A stretch of DNA of 64,000 bases from NCBI RefSeq assembly GCF_022179185.1, contig NZ_BPQJ01000002.1, positions 248,001-312,000 on the forward strand, in the 5' to 3' direction. The stretch is from Methylobacterium frigidaeris. GTDB taxonomy: Bacteria; Pseudomonadota; Alphaproteobacteria; Rhizobiales; Beijerinckiaceae. Below are positions 1 to 8,086 of the stretch, piece by piece. Within the stretch, counting starts at the first letter, position 1; the number at the start of each line of letters is the position of its first letter. Made by a program: the position numbers and the translations under genes. Under the pieces are notes generated by a model that was not told the DNA's origin, ran no database searches, and saw only the letters and a program-made list of their open reading frames with translations.

Positions 1-49
1 TCACAAGGCACGCGCGGCAGGATTTGTCTCGAGAACAGGGGCGGGAGCC

Positions 50-616
50 ATGGCAGCGGGCGAGCAGGCTTTGGCCGTGGACGCGCCGCGCCGGACGGCC
101 AAGCGCCTCCGGCCCCCCGGCGCCAAGAGCGTCGGCTGGGCCCTGATGCAGGCCGCCCGCCTCCATCGCGGCCGCATCGGCGACCGCTTGGCGGACCTCG
201 ATCTCTTCGCCGGCCAGGAGCAGGTGGTGCAGGCGCTGGCGGCAGCAGGCACCATGACCATGGGCGACCTCGCCGCCACCCTGCGGGTGCGCCCGCCCAC
301 CGCCTCGAAGACCATCACGCGGCTTGCTGCCATGGGGGTGGTCGAGCGACGGACGGAAGCCGGGGATGGCCGCATCGTCCGGGTGCGTCTGACCGAGGCG
401 GGCCTCGCCAAGGCCGCGGCGATCGAGGGCATCTGGGACGAGGTCGAGGCCGAGATGCTGGAGGGCTTCGACAACAAGGAGCGCCGGCGCCTGCGCAAGC
501 TCCTGCGCCGCGCCGCCCGCAACCTCGCCGAGGCCGCCGGACTCGAGGCGCACGAGTCCGACGCCGAGGCGGAAGACGATCTCGACGGCGGGGAGTCCGG
601 CCGGGACATGGATTGA
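50..616 (+). CDS. MarR-family transcriptional regulator
   Basis: A 188-residue protein with a MarR winged helix-turn-helix at about residues 68-115: a recognition helix containing RPPTASKTITRL and a wing containing GDGRIVRVRLTE. It should bind DNA as a dimer and respond to a small ligand, but the ligand cannot be read from the sequence. The C-terminus (from about residue 165) is an acidic tail of Asp/Glu/Ser, unusual for the family and probably disordered. The ATG at 50 follows a GGGAG Shine-Dalgarno. No co-directional partner lies close downstream, so its target gene is not obvious; it may lie left of the window. Confidence 0.85.
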   Translation: MAAGEQALAVDAPRRTAKRLRPPGAKSVGWALMQAARLHRGRIGDRLADLDLFAGQEQVVQALAAAGTMTMGDLAATLRVRPPTASKTITRLAAMGVVERRTEAGDGRIVRVRLTEAGLAKAAAIEGIWDEVEAEMLEGFDNKERRRLRKLLRRAARNLAEAAGLEAHESDAEAEDDLDGGESGRDMD

Positions 617-1042
617 CGCGCGGGATCGACGCATCGCCTATCTCGGACCACCGGATGGATGAACTCGAACGCCGCACGGCCCATCCTGGAAGACCGGGCG
701 TCGCGTGACGGTTATCGGCTTGCCAGGGACATCGTTTTTCAATCTCACGCCGTACAGACGATTGGCTTGCGACGGGCGCAGGCTTGTTGAGCCGGTGTAG
801 AAAAGTGCCCGATCACGAACATTGCACGGCAAGCGAGGCGGGACCGCCCGGCTTCCGCGCACGCCGCTCCGGAGCCATGTCGCGGCTGTGGCGGTCGCGC
901 TGCCGGCGCCGGCGCGCCTCATCATCGGAGTGATCGCCCAGCACGGGGTTCAGGCCGAGCAGGCGCTCGGGTCCGGCCGCTTGCCGCGGCCGCGCGAGCC
1001 CTCCATCTGTTGCGCCAAAGACCGACAGCGGAGGATTCCGTC
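617..1042. other. intergenic stretch without a supported gene
   Basis: Short open frames here have no recognisable domain and overlap one another on both strands. It presumably holds the promoter of the downstream SDR gene. I see no repeat, hairpin or RNA gene. Confidence 0.5.
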
Positions 1043-1729
1043 ATGGCCAAGCAGGACCGCAGCGCACTGATCGTCGGGGCCTCGCGGGGGCTGGGGCTCG
1101 GGCTCACGCGGGCCTTCCTCGCCCGCGGCTGGGCGGTCACCGCCACCGTCCGGGGCGAGGCACCGGCGCTCGCCGCCCTGAGCCCCGTCGCGCCCGAGAT
1201 CCGGCGCGTCGACATCGACGACGACGCGGGCGTGGCGCGCCTGCGCGACGACCTCGCGGGGACGAGCTTCGACGTGGTGTTCGTGGTGGCGGGCATCGCC
1301 GACGGCGCCCAGGTGCCGCTGCCGCAGGGCGACCGGGCGACGGCGCTCAAGGTCTACGAGACCAACGCGGTGAGCCCGATCCGCTTCGCCGAGGCCTTCG
1401 CCGACCGGATCGCCCCCGGCGGCCTGATGGTCCTGATGAGCTCGATCCTCGGCAGCGTCTCGCTCAACGAGGGCGGCAGCATGGAGAGCTACCGGGCAAG
1501 CAAGGCCGCCCTCAACACGCTGGCCCGCAGCTTCTCCGCCCGCCACCGCGACGCGCCCTTCGGCACGGTGCTGATGCATCCGGGCTGGGTACGCACCGAC
1601 ATGGGCGGGCCGGAGGGCGACATCGACGTGGCCACCAGCGCCGAGGGGATGGCGGAGGTGGTGGAGGGGCGGCTCGGACAGCGGGGCTGCGTGTACCTGG
1701 ATTATCGGGGGGAGACGGTGGCGTGGTAG
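1043..1729 (+). CDS. short-chain dehydrogenase/reductase (SDR)
   Basis: A 228-residue classical-type SDR. The N-terminal glycine-rich dinucleotide motif GASRGLGLG is at residues 12-20. The catalytic pair is YRASK (Tyr150, Lys154), with serines at 133-138 preceding it. A TNAV segment at 108-110 sits where SDRs have the NNAG loop. It should be an NAD(P)H-dependent oxidoreductase; its shape resembles the C-factor/CsgA-like group, and the substrate is unknown. The ATG at 1043 was chosen over an upstream in-frame start because GGAGG ends 8 bases before it. It appears monocistronic. Confidence 0.85.
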   Translation: MAKQDRSALIVGASRGLGLGLTRAFLARGWAVTATVRGEAPALAALSPVAPEIRRVDIDDDAGVARLRDDLAGTSFDVVFVVAGIADGAQVPLPQGDRATALKVYETNAVSPIRFAEAFADRIAPGGLMVLMSSILGSVSLNEGGSMESYRASKAALNTLARSFSARHRDAPFGTVLMHPGWVRTDMGGPEGDIDVATSAEGMAEVVEGRLGQRGCVYLDYRGETVAW

Positions 1730-1820
1730 GATTCTCTGCCACGCATGCGCCCATACTGCACCGGCTGCCCGTCATGACCTGGCTGGTGACCTGACTGGAA
1801 CGGGCCGGCCGACGCACCAT

Positions 1821-1834
1821 CATGGTGTACCATG
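1821..1834. promoter_or_regulatory. probable operator of the mqsRA locus
   Basis: A perfect inverted repeat CATGGT-GT-ACCATG lies 4 bases upstream of the mqsR start codon at 1839. Type II antitoxins commonly autoregulate through such palindromes; the assignment is by position, not by a known consensus for this branch. Confidence 0.5.
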
Positions 1835-1838
1835 GCGC

Positions 1839-2153
1839 ATGTCAGAGAAGCGGAAGCCAACTTATGACCTCGGCAGCTTCCGAGCCTGGGCTGAGAGCAG
1901 CCGCTTCCGCGTAGCGGGATCGGCCACCCGGACTGCGGCAGAGATCGGCTTCGGCGCAACCGATATGATCGAAACCATCCAGACCATGCAATGACGGCAT
2001 TTCGACGAATCGGCTACTTCGCATCACAATCCGTGCAAGTGGCAGGACGTTGATCACGTGCCGTCCGAGATAGGCACGTTGTATGTAAAAATTTAGAGCC
2101 GATACTATGACGGAATTCTTGCTGATGTCGCCCAGGAGAAGAACGATAGGTGA
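1839..2153 (+). pseudogene. mqsR: decayed MqsR-type toxin (type II toxin-antitoxin)
   Basis: Reading from ATG 1839 gives MSEKRKPTYDLGSFRAWAES, then GFGATDMIETIQTMQ, then a TGA at 1992-1994. The same frame resumes with WQDVDHVPSEIGTLYVK, the hallmark C-terminal part of MqsR ribonucleases. A +1 change in the A-run at 2088-2092 then shifts the frame so that the typical tail MTEFLLMS is read in the next frame. A compensating change near 2128-2133 restores the frame, which ends in QEKNDR and a TGA at 2151-2153. Total span, about 104 codons, is normal for MqsR. The toxin mRNA interferase is therefore broken by a nonsense codon and a pair of frameshifts. Family recognition is from memory of MqsR sequences. 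Confidence 0.8.
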
Positions 2154-2586
2154 AGCACCCATCTGCCCTGTTACCGGCGAGCCGATGGTGCGCGATACAC
2201 GTTCCTTCGTGATCTCCTACAAAGGTCGCAAGCAAGACGTTGCGTTGCCTGGCTGGTACTGCGACATCAGTGGGGAAAGCATTCATTCGCGCGGAGACCT
2301 CAAGATCTCAGATCGCGCGCTGATGGCACTCAAGGCCGAGGTTGACGGTCTCGCGACGCCGAGCGAGGTCGCTCGCGTTCGCAAGAAGCTCGGCCTTTCG
2401 CAAGTGAAGGCCAGCGAGGTCCTGGGTGGCGGGCCTCGTTCGTTCCAGAAACACGAGAGCGGCGAGGTCACGCCGAGCAGAGCCATGACGAATCTTCTGC
2501 GCGTCATGGAGCGTCATCCCGAGGAGATCCACCGGCTGGAAGCCGACATGCTGGCAAGCGGCGGATCGTCCTCACTCGGGGATTAG
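2107..2586 (+). CDS. mqsA: MqsA-family antitoxin (toxin partner broken)
   Basis: The protein has an N-terminal MqsA/YgiT-like domain (CPVTGEPM, later GWYCDISGESIH) and a C-terminal HTH_XRE-like domain (VRKKLGLSQ, then GGGPRSFQKHESG). It would bind the operator and neutralise MqsR. Two of the four classical zinc cysteines are replaced (CPxT and CxxS). The open frame starts at ATG 2107, inside the remnant of mqsR. The natural start was probably at 2146, where AGGAG sits 7 bases upstream, but that codon is now ATA, suggesting a lost ATG that overlapped the mqsR stop. Expression would need the upstream ATG 2107 or 2125, giving an N-terminal extension derived from toxin codons. Confidence 0.7.
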   Translation: MTEFLLMSPRRRTIGEAPICPVTGEPMVRDTRSFVISYKGRKQDVALPGWYCDISGESIHSRGDLKISDRALMALKAEVDGLATPSEVARVRKKLGLSQVKASEVLGGGPRSFQKHESGEVTPSRAMTNLLRVMERHPEEIHRLEADMLASGGSSSLGD

Positions 2587-2650
2587 AGGCATACGTGGAT
2601 CGGTTGTCCGCTCGTCGCCGAGCGGGCCTTCGCCGCACGGGTGACGCTCG

Positions 2651-3274
2651 TCATCCCTCCGCCAATCCCCTTCCAAGCGCCCCCACCACGATCTCGATCT
2701 GCCCGCGCAGGACCGGCTCGCTCAGCACCATCAGCTTCTCGTCGAGGCCGAGGCTGACGAGGCCGTGGGTGGCGGAGAACAGCGAACGGGCGAGCAGGGC
2801 CCGCTCGCGCTCGCCAAGATCCGGCCGCAGCACCCGCAACGGCGCCTCGATGTAGCGGAACAGGCGCACCTGCTCGACGAGGTACCAGTCGGGCAGCGCG
2901 TGCGTGACCCGGTGCTGGAACAGGGCACGCCAGCGCGCCGGATTCGCCGCGGCGAAGTGCAGGTAGGCCACGGCCAGCCGCACCAGGGTCTCCACCGCCG
3001 CGTCCCTCTCGGCTGGTGTCGCCGCCCCCTCCGGCTCCGGCGCGATGCGCACCGCGGTGATCGCCCGGTCGAACAGGGCGAGCGTGCGCAGGTTCACCGC
3101 CAGGATCAGCGCGTCGAGGTCGGGAAACACCGTGTAGATCGCCCCGAGCGCGCAGCCGACATCCTTGGCGAGGTCGCGGGCCTTCAGGGCCGGGAGGCCG
3201 CTCTCGGCGATGGTGCGCTCGGCGGCATCGAGCAGGGCCGCCTTCAGCCGCTCCCGTCGCTCCTCGTTCCGCAT
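2651..3274 (-). CDS. TetR/AcrR-family repressor
   Basis: A 207-residue TetR regulator: an N-terminal helix-turn-helix (about residues 10-55, with LKARDLAKDVGCALGAIYTV) and a C-terminal ligand domain of the TetR_C WHG type. The start at 3274 was preferred because AGAGG lies 8 bases upstream; a longer start at 3304 would have no Shine-Dalgarno and would sit in an operator. It is divergent from the pspA-like gene, and three copies of a TGAAC-n3-GTTCA palindrome lie at and between the starts. It therefore probably represses both itself and the PspA/YiaAB genes. The ligand is unknown. Confidence 0.85.
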   Translation of the reverse strand: MRNEERRERLKAALLDAAERTIAESGLPALKARDLAKDVGCALGAIYTVFPDLDALILAVNLRTLALFDRAITAVRIAPEPEGAATPAERDAAVETLVRLAVAYLHFAAANPARWRALFQHRVTHALPDWYLVEQVRLFRYIEAPLRVLRPDLGERERALLARSLFSATHGLVSLGLDEKLMVLSEPVLRGQIEIVVGALGRGLAEG

Positions 3275-3290
3275 GCGTCCGGCCTCTCGC

Positions 3291-3362
3291 TGAACAGCGT
3301 TCATATTTGTGCTTGAACAACGTTCAAAGCTGTGGAAGGATGCGATCGTGAACAACGTTCAC
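3291..3362. promoter_or_regulatory. three palindromic operators of the TetR repressor
   Basis: Three inverted repeats of the form TGAAC-n3-GTTCA occur in 72 bases: TGAACAGCGTTCA at 3291-3303, TTGAACAACGTTCAA at 3313-3327 and GTGAACAACGTTCAC at 3348-3362. They lie between the divergent TetR gene and the pspA-like gene. The first is about 17 bases upstream of the TetR start and the last 16 bases upstream of the pspA ATG. The symmetric match and position make them the likely TetR operators. Confidence 0.75.
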
Positions 3363-3378
3363 GCAATCGGAGCCGACG

Positions 3379-4077
3379 ATGCTCAACCTCCTCTCCACCC
3401 TCGTCCGGGGCGCCGCCGCCAGGGCCGCCGAGGATCTTCACGACCAGCATGCCTTCCTGATCCTGGAGCAGCAGCTGCGCGACGCGGCCGCCGCCCTCGA
3501 CGACAGCCGCCGGACGCTCGCGCAAGCCATCGCGCAGGAGGCGGCCGACGCGAAGAAGCAGGCCGCGCTCGCCGCCCGGATCGCCGATCTGGAGACCAGC
3601 GCCGTCGCGGCGCTCGCCGGCGGGCGCGAGGACCTCGCGGAAGAGGCCGCCGAGGCGCTGGCCGAGATGGAGGAGGAGGCGCAGGCCCTCGAGGCGACCC
3701 GCGCGGCCTACCGGGCGGAAGTCGCGGCCCTGCGCCGGGCCGTGCGCAGGGGCACCCGGCAATTCGCCGAGCTGGAGCGCGGCCAGCGCATCGCCCGGGC
3801 GGCGGAGGCGGTGCGCCGCCTGCGGGCCCGGCGCGGGCAGGGCTTGGGGAGCCCGGCGGCGCTCGCCGAGGCGCAGGCCACCCTGCGGCGCCTGCGCGAG
3901 GCGCAGGCCGCGGAGGCCGCCTCCGACGAGGCCCTGGCGATCATCGAGGCGGCGGCGCCCGAATCCCTGTGCGAGCGCCTGGAGGAGGCCGGATTCGGCC
4001 CGCGCACCCGGCCGAGTGCCGGCAGCGTGATGGAGCGCCTGCGCGCCAAGGCCCGAGTTCAGGCCAGCGCCGCCTGA
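3379..4077 (+). CDS. PspA/IM30-family envelope protein
   Basis: A 232-residue protein, almost wholly Ala/Glu/Arg-rich long helices with heptad character from about residue 25 to 190, as in PspA/Vipp1/IM30 (usually about 220 residues). The N-terminus MLNLLSTLVRGAAARAAEDL is amphipathic, as in the membrane-binding helix 0 of the family. It is expected to bind and stabilise the inner membrane under stress. The ATG at 3379 has GGAG 6 bases upstream. It is followed 41 bases later by a YiaAB membrane protein, a common pairing, and is divergent from a TetR gene whose operators cover its promoter. No PspF-type activator is present. Confidence 0.75.
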   Translation: MLNLLSTLVRGAAARAAEDLHDQHAFLILEQQLRDAAAALDDSRRTLAQAIAQEAADAKKQAALAARIADLETSAVAALAGGREDLAEEAAEALAEMEEEAQALEATRAAYRAEVAALRRAVRRGTRQFAELERGQRIARAAEAVRRLRARRGQGLGSPAALAEAQATLRRLREAQAAEAASDEALAIIEAAAPESLCERLEEAGFGPRTRPSAGSVMERLRAKARVQASAA

Positions 4078-4118
4078 GCGCATCGCACCCGCATCACGCT
4101 TTCGAGGAAACCCCATCC

Positions 4119-4391
4119 ATGACCCCGCAGAACCCGCAGCACACCTCCGCCTGGGTGGCGTTCACCTACGCCTCCTTCATCGGCGCCGCCACCATGGTGG
4201 CGGGCGGCATCCTGTTCCTGCCCCTCGATCTCTGGACCAAGGGCTACCTCGCGATGGGCGTGACGATGCTGGTCCAGTCCTGCATCACCCTGGTCAAGAC
4301 CGTGCGCGACGTCCACGAGGGCAAGCGCCTCGTCAACCGCATCGAGGATGCCCGGGCCGAGCGCCTGCTGATGGAAATGGGCAAGGAGTAG
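4119..4391 (+). CDS. YiaA/YiaB-family inner membrane protein
   Basis: A 90-residue protein with two transmembrane helices (about residues 12-33 and 39-60) and a charged C-terminal tail (VRDVHEGKRLVNRIEDAR), the YiaAB two-helix domain layout. Its role is not known in detail. Co-transcription with the upstream pspA-like gene and TetR control point to an envelope-stress function. The ATG at 4119 begins the recognisable domain; a longer in-frame open stretch upstream is read-through of the pspA region in another frame. Confidence 0.75.
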   Translation: MTPQNPQHTSAWVAFTYASFIGAATMVAGGILFLPLDLWTKGYLAMGVTMLVQSCITLVKTVRDVHEGKRLVNRIEDARAERLLMEMGKE

Positions 4392-4455
4392 CCCGCTTCC
4401 CTCCACCGGGGCGATCCATCCTCGACATCGGATCGCCACGAGACCGCGGCAACAA

Positions 4456-4477
4456 AGCCGGTTAGGGTTTACCGGCT
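4456..4477. terminator. possible hairpin terminator after the yiaAB gene
   Basis: AGCCGGT (4456-4462) and ACCGGCT (4471-4477) form a 7-bp stem with an 8-base loop, 65 bases after the YiaAB stop and before the Aas-like gene. There is no clear T-tract, so the terminator role is weak. Confidence 0.3.
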
Positions 4478-4550
4478 AAGCACCCCCGTCTCCTGCCGCG
4501 GCGGCGCCCGGCCACTCCGCCCACCCGTCACCGAGCGAGGAACGCCCTCC

Positions 4551-7500
4551 ATGTCCGGAAAGCTGATGGCCAGCCGGCGCTTCGCGCCCCTGTTCTGGTG
4601 CCAGTTCTTCTCCGCCTTCAACGACAACTTCCTCAAGAACGCCCTGGTGTTCCTGATCATGTTCGGGGCGGGCGGGGCCGGCGGCGGGGCGGATGGCGGC
4701 TCGGCGGCCCTGGTGACGCTGGCCGGCGCGGCCTTCATCGCGCCGTTCTTCTTCCTCTCGGGCCTCGGCGGCGAGCTCGCCGACCGCTACGACAAGGCCT
4801 TCATCGCGAAGCGCCTCAAGGCGGCGGAGATCCTGGCGGCGGGCGTCGCGGTGCTCGGCTTCTGGCTCGCCTCGGTGCCGATCCTGTTCGTGGCCCTCAT
4901 CCTGTTCGGGATCGTCGCGGCCCTGTTCGGGCCGATCAAGTACGGCATCCTGCCCGACCATCTCGCCCGCGCCGAGCTGCCGGCCGGCAACGCGCTGATC
5001 GAGGCCGCGACCTTCCTCGCCATCCTCACCGGCACCATCGCGGGCGGGCTCGCCGTCACCCATGGCGGCGCCCACGCCTTCGGGCTCCTGGTGATGGGCT
5101 TCGCGGTCCTGTGCTGGCTCGCCAGCCTCGCGATCCCGAAGACCGGCGAGGCGGCGCCCTACCTCACCGTCGACCGCAACGTGCTGCGCTCCACGGGCAG
5201 CCTGATGCGCGACCTCTACGACGACACCCGGCTGTGGCGCACCGGCGTGATCACGAGCTGGTTCTGGCTCGTCGGCGCCGTCGTGCTCGCCCTGTTGCCG
5301 GCTCTGGTGAAGGGCACCTTCGGCGGCGACGAGACCGTGGTCACGGCGCTTCTCGCCCTGTTCTCGATCGGCGTGGCGCTCGGCTCCGGCCTCGCCTCCT
5401 GGCTCTGCGCCGGGCGGATCGTGATGCTGCCGACGCCGATCGCGGCCCTCGCCATGGGCCTCGTCTCCCTCGATCTGGCGCACGTCGCCGCCACCAGCGT
5501 GCCGCCGCCCTCCGCGATCGGCGCCCTCGACTTCCTGGGCTCCTGGCGCGGCGCCCGGATCGCGATCGACTTCGTGCTGCTCGCCGCCGCCGCCGGCCTG
5601 TTCATCGTGCCGTCCTTCGCCGCGCTCCAGGCCTGGACGCCGAAGGAGCGCCGCGCCCGCGTCATCGCGGCCTCGAACGTGCTCGCCGCCGCCCTCATCG
5701 TGCTCGGCGCCGTCGGCCTCGCGGTGCTGCAGAAGGCGGGCCTGTCCTCGGCCGGGCAGTTCCTGATCGTCGGCATCGCCAACTTGCTCGCCGGCATCGC
5801 GATTCTCGCCGTCCTGCCGACCAGCGGTTTCCGCGATTTCCTGTCGATCCTGTTCCGGGCCTTCTACCGGCTCGAGGTGCGCGGGCTCGAGAACATCGAG
5901 AAGGCGGGGCCGAACGCCATCATCGCGCTCAACCACGTCAGCTTCCTCGATGCCGGCCTTGCCCTGTCCCTGACCGAGCGCGACCCGACTTTCGCCATCG
6001 ACCACACCATCGCGCAGAAATGGTGGGTGAAGCCGTTCCTGTGGCTGACCCGGGCGCTGCCCCTCGACCCCACGAAACCGATGGCGACGCGCACGCTCAT
6101 CAACGCCGTCAAGGCGGGCGAGACCCTGATCATCTTCCCCGAGGGACGCCTCACCGTGACCGGCAGCCTGATGAAGGTCTATGACGGCGCCGGCCTCATC
6201 GCCGACAAGTCCGGCGTGCCCGTGGTGCCGGTGAAGATCGAGGGTCCGGAGCAGACCGTGTTCTCGCGTCTGTCGCGGGCCCAGGTGCGCCGGCGCTGGT
6301 GGCCGAAATTCACCGTGACGGTGCTGGAGCCGGTGCGGCTCGACGTCGACCCCGGCCTCAAGGGCAAGGCCCGCCGCCAGGCCGCCGGGGCCGCGCTCTA
6401 CGGGGTGATGTCGGACCTCATCTTCCGCACCGCGCCGATCGACCGCACGGTGTTCGAGGCGGTGGTCGATGCCGCCGAGCGCGAGGGCGGGGCCCGCGTC
6501 GCGGTCGAGGATCCGGTCTCCGGCAAGCTCTCCTACCGCCGCCTGCTGATGGGCGCCCGGGTGCTGGGCGGCAAGCTCGGGGGCCTGGCGCCGGAAGGAC
6601 GGGCCGTCGGCGTGATGCTGCCGAACGCCAACGCCGCCGCCGTCACGGTCCTGGGCGTGATGTCGGCGGGCCGGGTGCCGGCGATGATCAACTTCACGGC
6701 CGGGGCGACCAACATCCTCAACGCCTGCAAGGCGGCGGAGGTCGAGACGATCGTCACCTCCCGGGCCTTCGTGCAGAAGGGCCGCCTCGACACTCTTCTG
6801 GAAGCGTTGGGCCAGAGCCTGACCATCGTCTACCTGGAGGATGTCCGCGAGGGCGTCGGGCGGCTCGACAAGCTGCGCGGCCTGATCGGCTGGCGGCAGG
6901 CGCTGCATCCCCGCCGCCCGGATGAGCCTGCGGCGATCCTGTTCACCTCGGGCAGCGAGGGCACGCCGAAGGGCGTGGTGCTCTCCCACCGCAACATGCT
7001 GGCCAACGCCGCCCAGGCCCAGGCGCGGATCGATTTCGGCCGCACCGACAAGGTGTTCAACGTCCTGCCGGTGTTCCACTCCTTCGGGCTCACCGTCGGG
7101 CTGGTGCTGCCCCTGGTCTCCGGCGTGCCGGTCTACCTCTACCCGTCGCCGCTGCATTACCGGATCGTGCCGGAGCTGGTCTACGGCTCGAACTCTACCA
7201 TCCTGTTCGGCACCGACACGTTCCTGGCCGGCTATGCCCGCGCCGCCCATGCCTACGATTTCCGGTCGCTGCGCTACATCCTGGCCGGGGCCGAGCCGGT
7301 GAAGCCGGCGACCCGCAAGACCTACGCGGAAAAATTCGGCCTGCGGATCCTGGAGGGCTACGGCGTCACCGAGACGGCGCCGGTGCTCGCCCTCAACACG
7401 CCGATGTTCAACCGCTTCGGCACGGTCGGGCGGATCATGCCCGGCATGGAGGCGCGGCTGGAGCCGGTGCCCGGGGTGAGCGAGGGCGGGCGCCTGTTCG

Positions 7501-7967
7501 TGCGCGGCCCCAACGTGATGCTGGGATACCTGCGCGCCGAGCGCCCCGGCGTGCTCGAGGCGCCGGGTGAGGGCTGGCACGACACCGGCGACATCGTGAC
7601 GATCGACAGTGATGGCTTCGTCACGATCCGCGGCCGGGCCAAGCGCTTCGCCAAGGTCGGCGGCGAGATGATCTCGCTCGCCGCGGTGGAGGCGGTCGCC
7701 GCGGAGCTCTACCCGGACGCGGCCAGCGCGGTCGCCGCCGTGCCGGATCCCCGCAAGGGCGAGCGCCTGGTGCTGGTGACCGAGAAGAAGGACGCGACCC
7801 GCAACGCCTTCCAGGTCCATGCTCGCGCCCGGGGTCTCAGCGAACTCGCAGTGCCGGCCGAGATCGTGACGGTCGACAAGCTGCCCCAGCTCGGCTCCGG
7901 CAAGGTCGACTTCGCCGCGGTGACGCGCCTCGCCGCCGAGCGCACGCGGCCGGCGGAGGCGGCCTGA
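4551..7967 (+). CDS. aas: MFS / acyltransferase / acyl-ACP synthetase fusion (Aas-like)
   Basis: A 1138-residue three-part protein. Residues 1 to about 420 are an MFS transporter-like membrane domain (lysophospholipid transporter LplT-like). Residues about 440-640 are a PlsC-type acyltransferase with NHVSFLD (about 461) and FPEGR (about 528). Residues about 650-1130 are an AMP-forming acyl ligase with FTSGSEGTPKG (about 795) and EGYGVTETAP. In E. coli, Aas supplies acyl-ACP and reacylates 2-acyl-glycerophosphoethanolamine while LplT flips the substrate inward; the fusion puts flippase and both enzymes in one chain. It is expected in the inner membrane, salvaging lysophospholipids. The large antisense open frame on the other strand is a GC shadow. 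Confidence 0.9.
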   Translation: MSGKLMASRRFAPLFWCQFFSAFNDNFLKNALVFLIMFGAGGAGGGADGGSAALVTLAGAAFIAPFFFLSGLGGELADRYDKAFIAKRLKAAEILAAGVAVLGFWLASVPILFVALILFGIVAALFGPIKYGILPDHLARAELPAGNALIEAATFLAILTGTIAGGLAVTHGGAHAFGLLVMGFAVLCWLASLAIPKTGEAAPYLTVDRNVLRSTGSLMRDLYDDTRLWRTGVITSWFWLVGAVVLALLPALVKGTFGGDETVVTALLALFSIGVALGSGLASWLCAGRIVMLPTPIAALAMGLVSLDLAHVAATSVPPPSAIGALDFLGSWRGARIAIDFVLLAAAAGLFIVPSFAALQAWTPKERRARVIAASNVLAAALIVLGAVGLAVLQKAGLSSAGQFLIVGIANLLAGIAILAVLPTSGFRDFLSILFRAFYRLEVRGLENIEKAGPNAIIALNHVSFLDAGLALSLTERDPTFAIDHTIAQKWWVKPFLWLTRALPLDPTKPMATRTLINAVKAGETLIIFPEGRLTVTGSLMKVYDGAGLIADKSGVPVVPVKIEGPEQTVFSRLSRAQVRRRWWPKFTVTVLEPVRLDVDPGLKGKARRQAAGAALYGVMSDLIFRTAPIDRTVFEAVVDAAEREGGARVAVEDPVSGKLSYRRLLMGARVLGGKLGGLAPEGRAVGVMLPNANAAAVTVLGVMSAGRVPAMINFTAGATNILNACKAAEVETIVTSRAFVQKGRLDTLLEALGQSLTIVYLEDVREGVGRLDKLRGLIGWRQALHPRRPDEPAAILFTSGSEGTPKGVVLSHRNMLANAAQAQARIDFGRTDKVFNVLPVFHSFGLTVGLVLPLVSGVPVYLYPSPLHYRIVPELVYGSNSTILFGTDTFLAGYARAAHAYDFRSLRYILAGAEPVKPATRKTYAEKFGLRILEGYGVTETAPVLALNTPMFNRFGTVGRIMPGMEARLEPVPGVSEGGRLFVRGPNVMLGYLRAERPGVLEAPGEGWHDTGDIVTIDSDGFVTIRGRAKRFAKVGGEMISLAAVEAVAAELYPDAASAVAAVPDPRKGERLVLVTEKKDATRNAFQVHARARGLSELAVPAEIVTVDKLPQLGSGKVDFAAVTRLAAERTRPAEAA

Positions 7968-8086
7968 CTGCTGGCCGCACCGGCGGACGCCGCCGGGCGC
8001 CATTGACGCTGCATCGTGGGTGACCGATCTGTTCCCGGTGCTGATCCGATCGAGATCACGTGTCGAGAGGCTTTCAGGGTCGCCGC

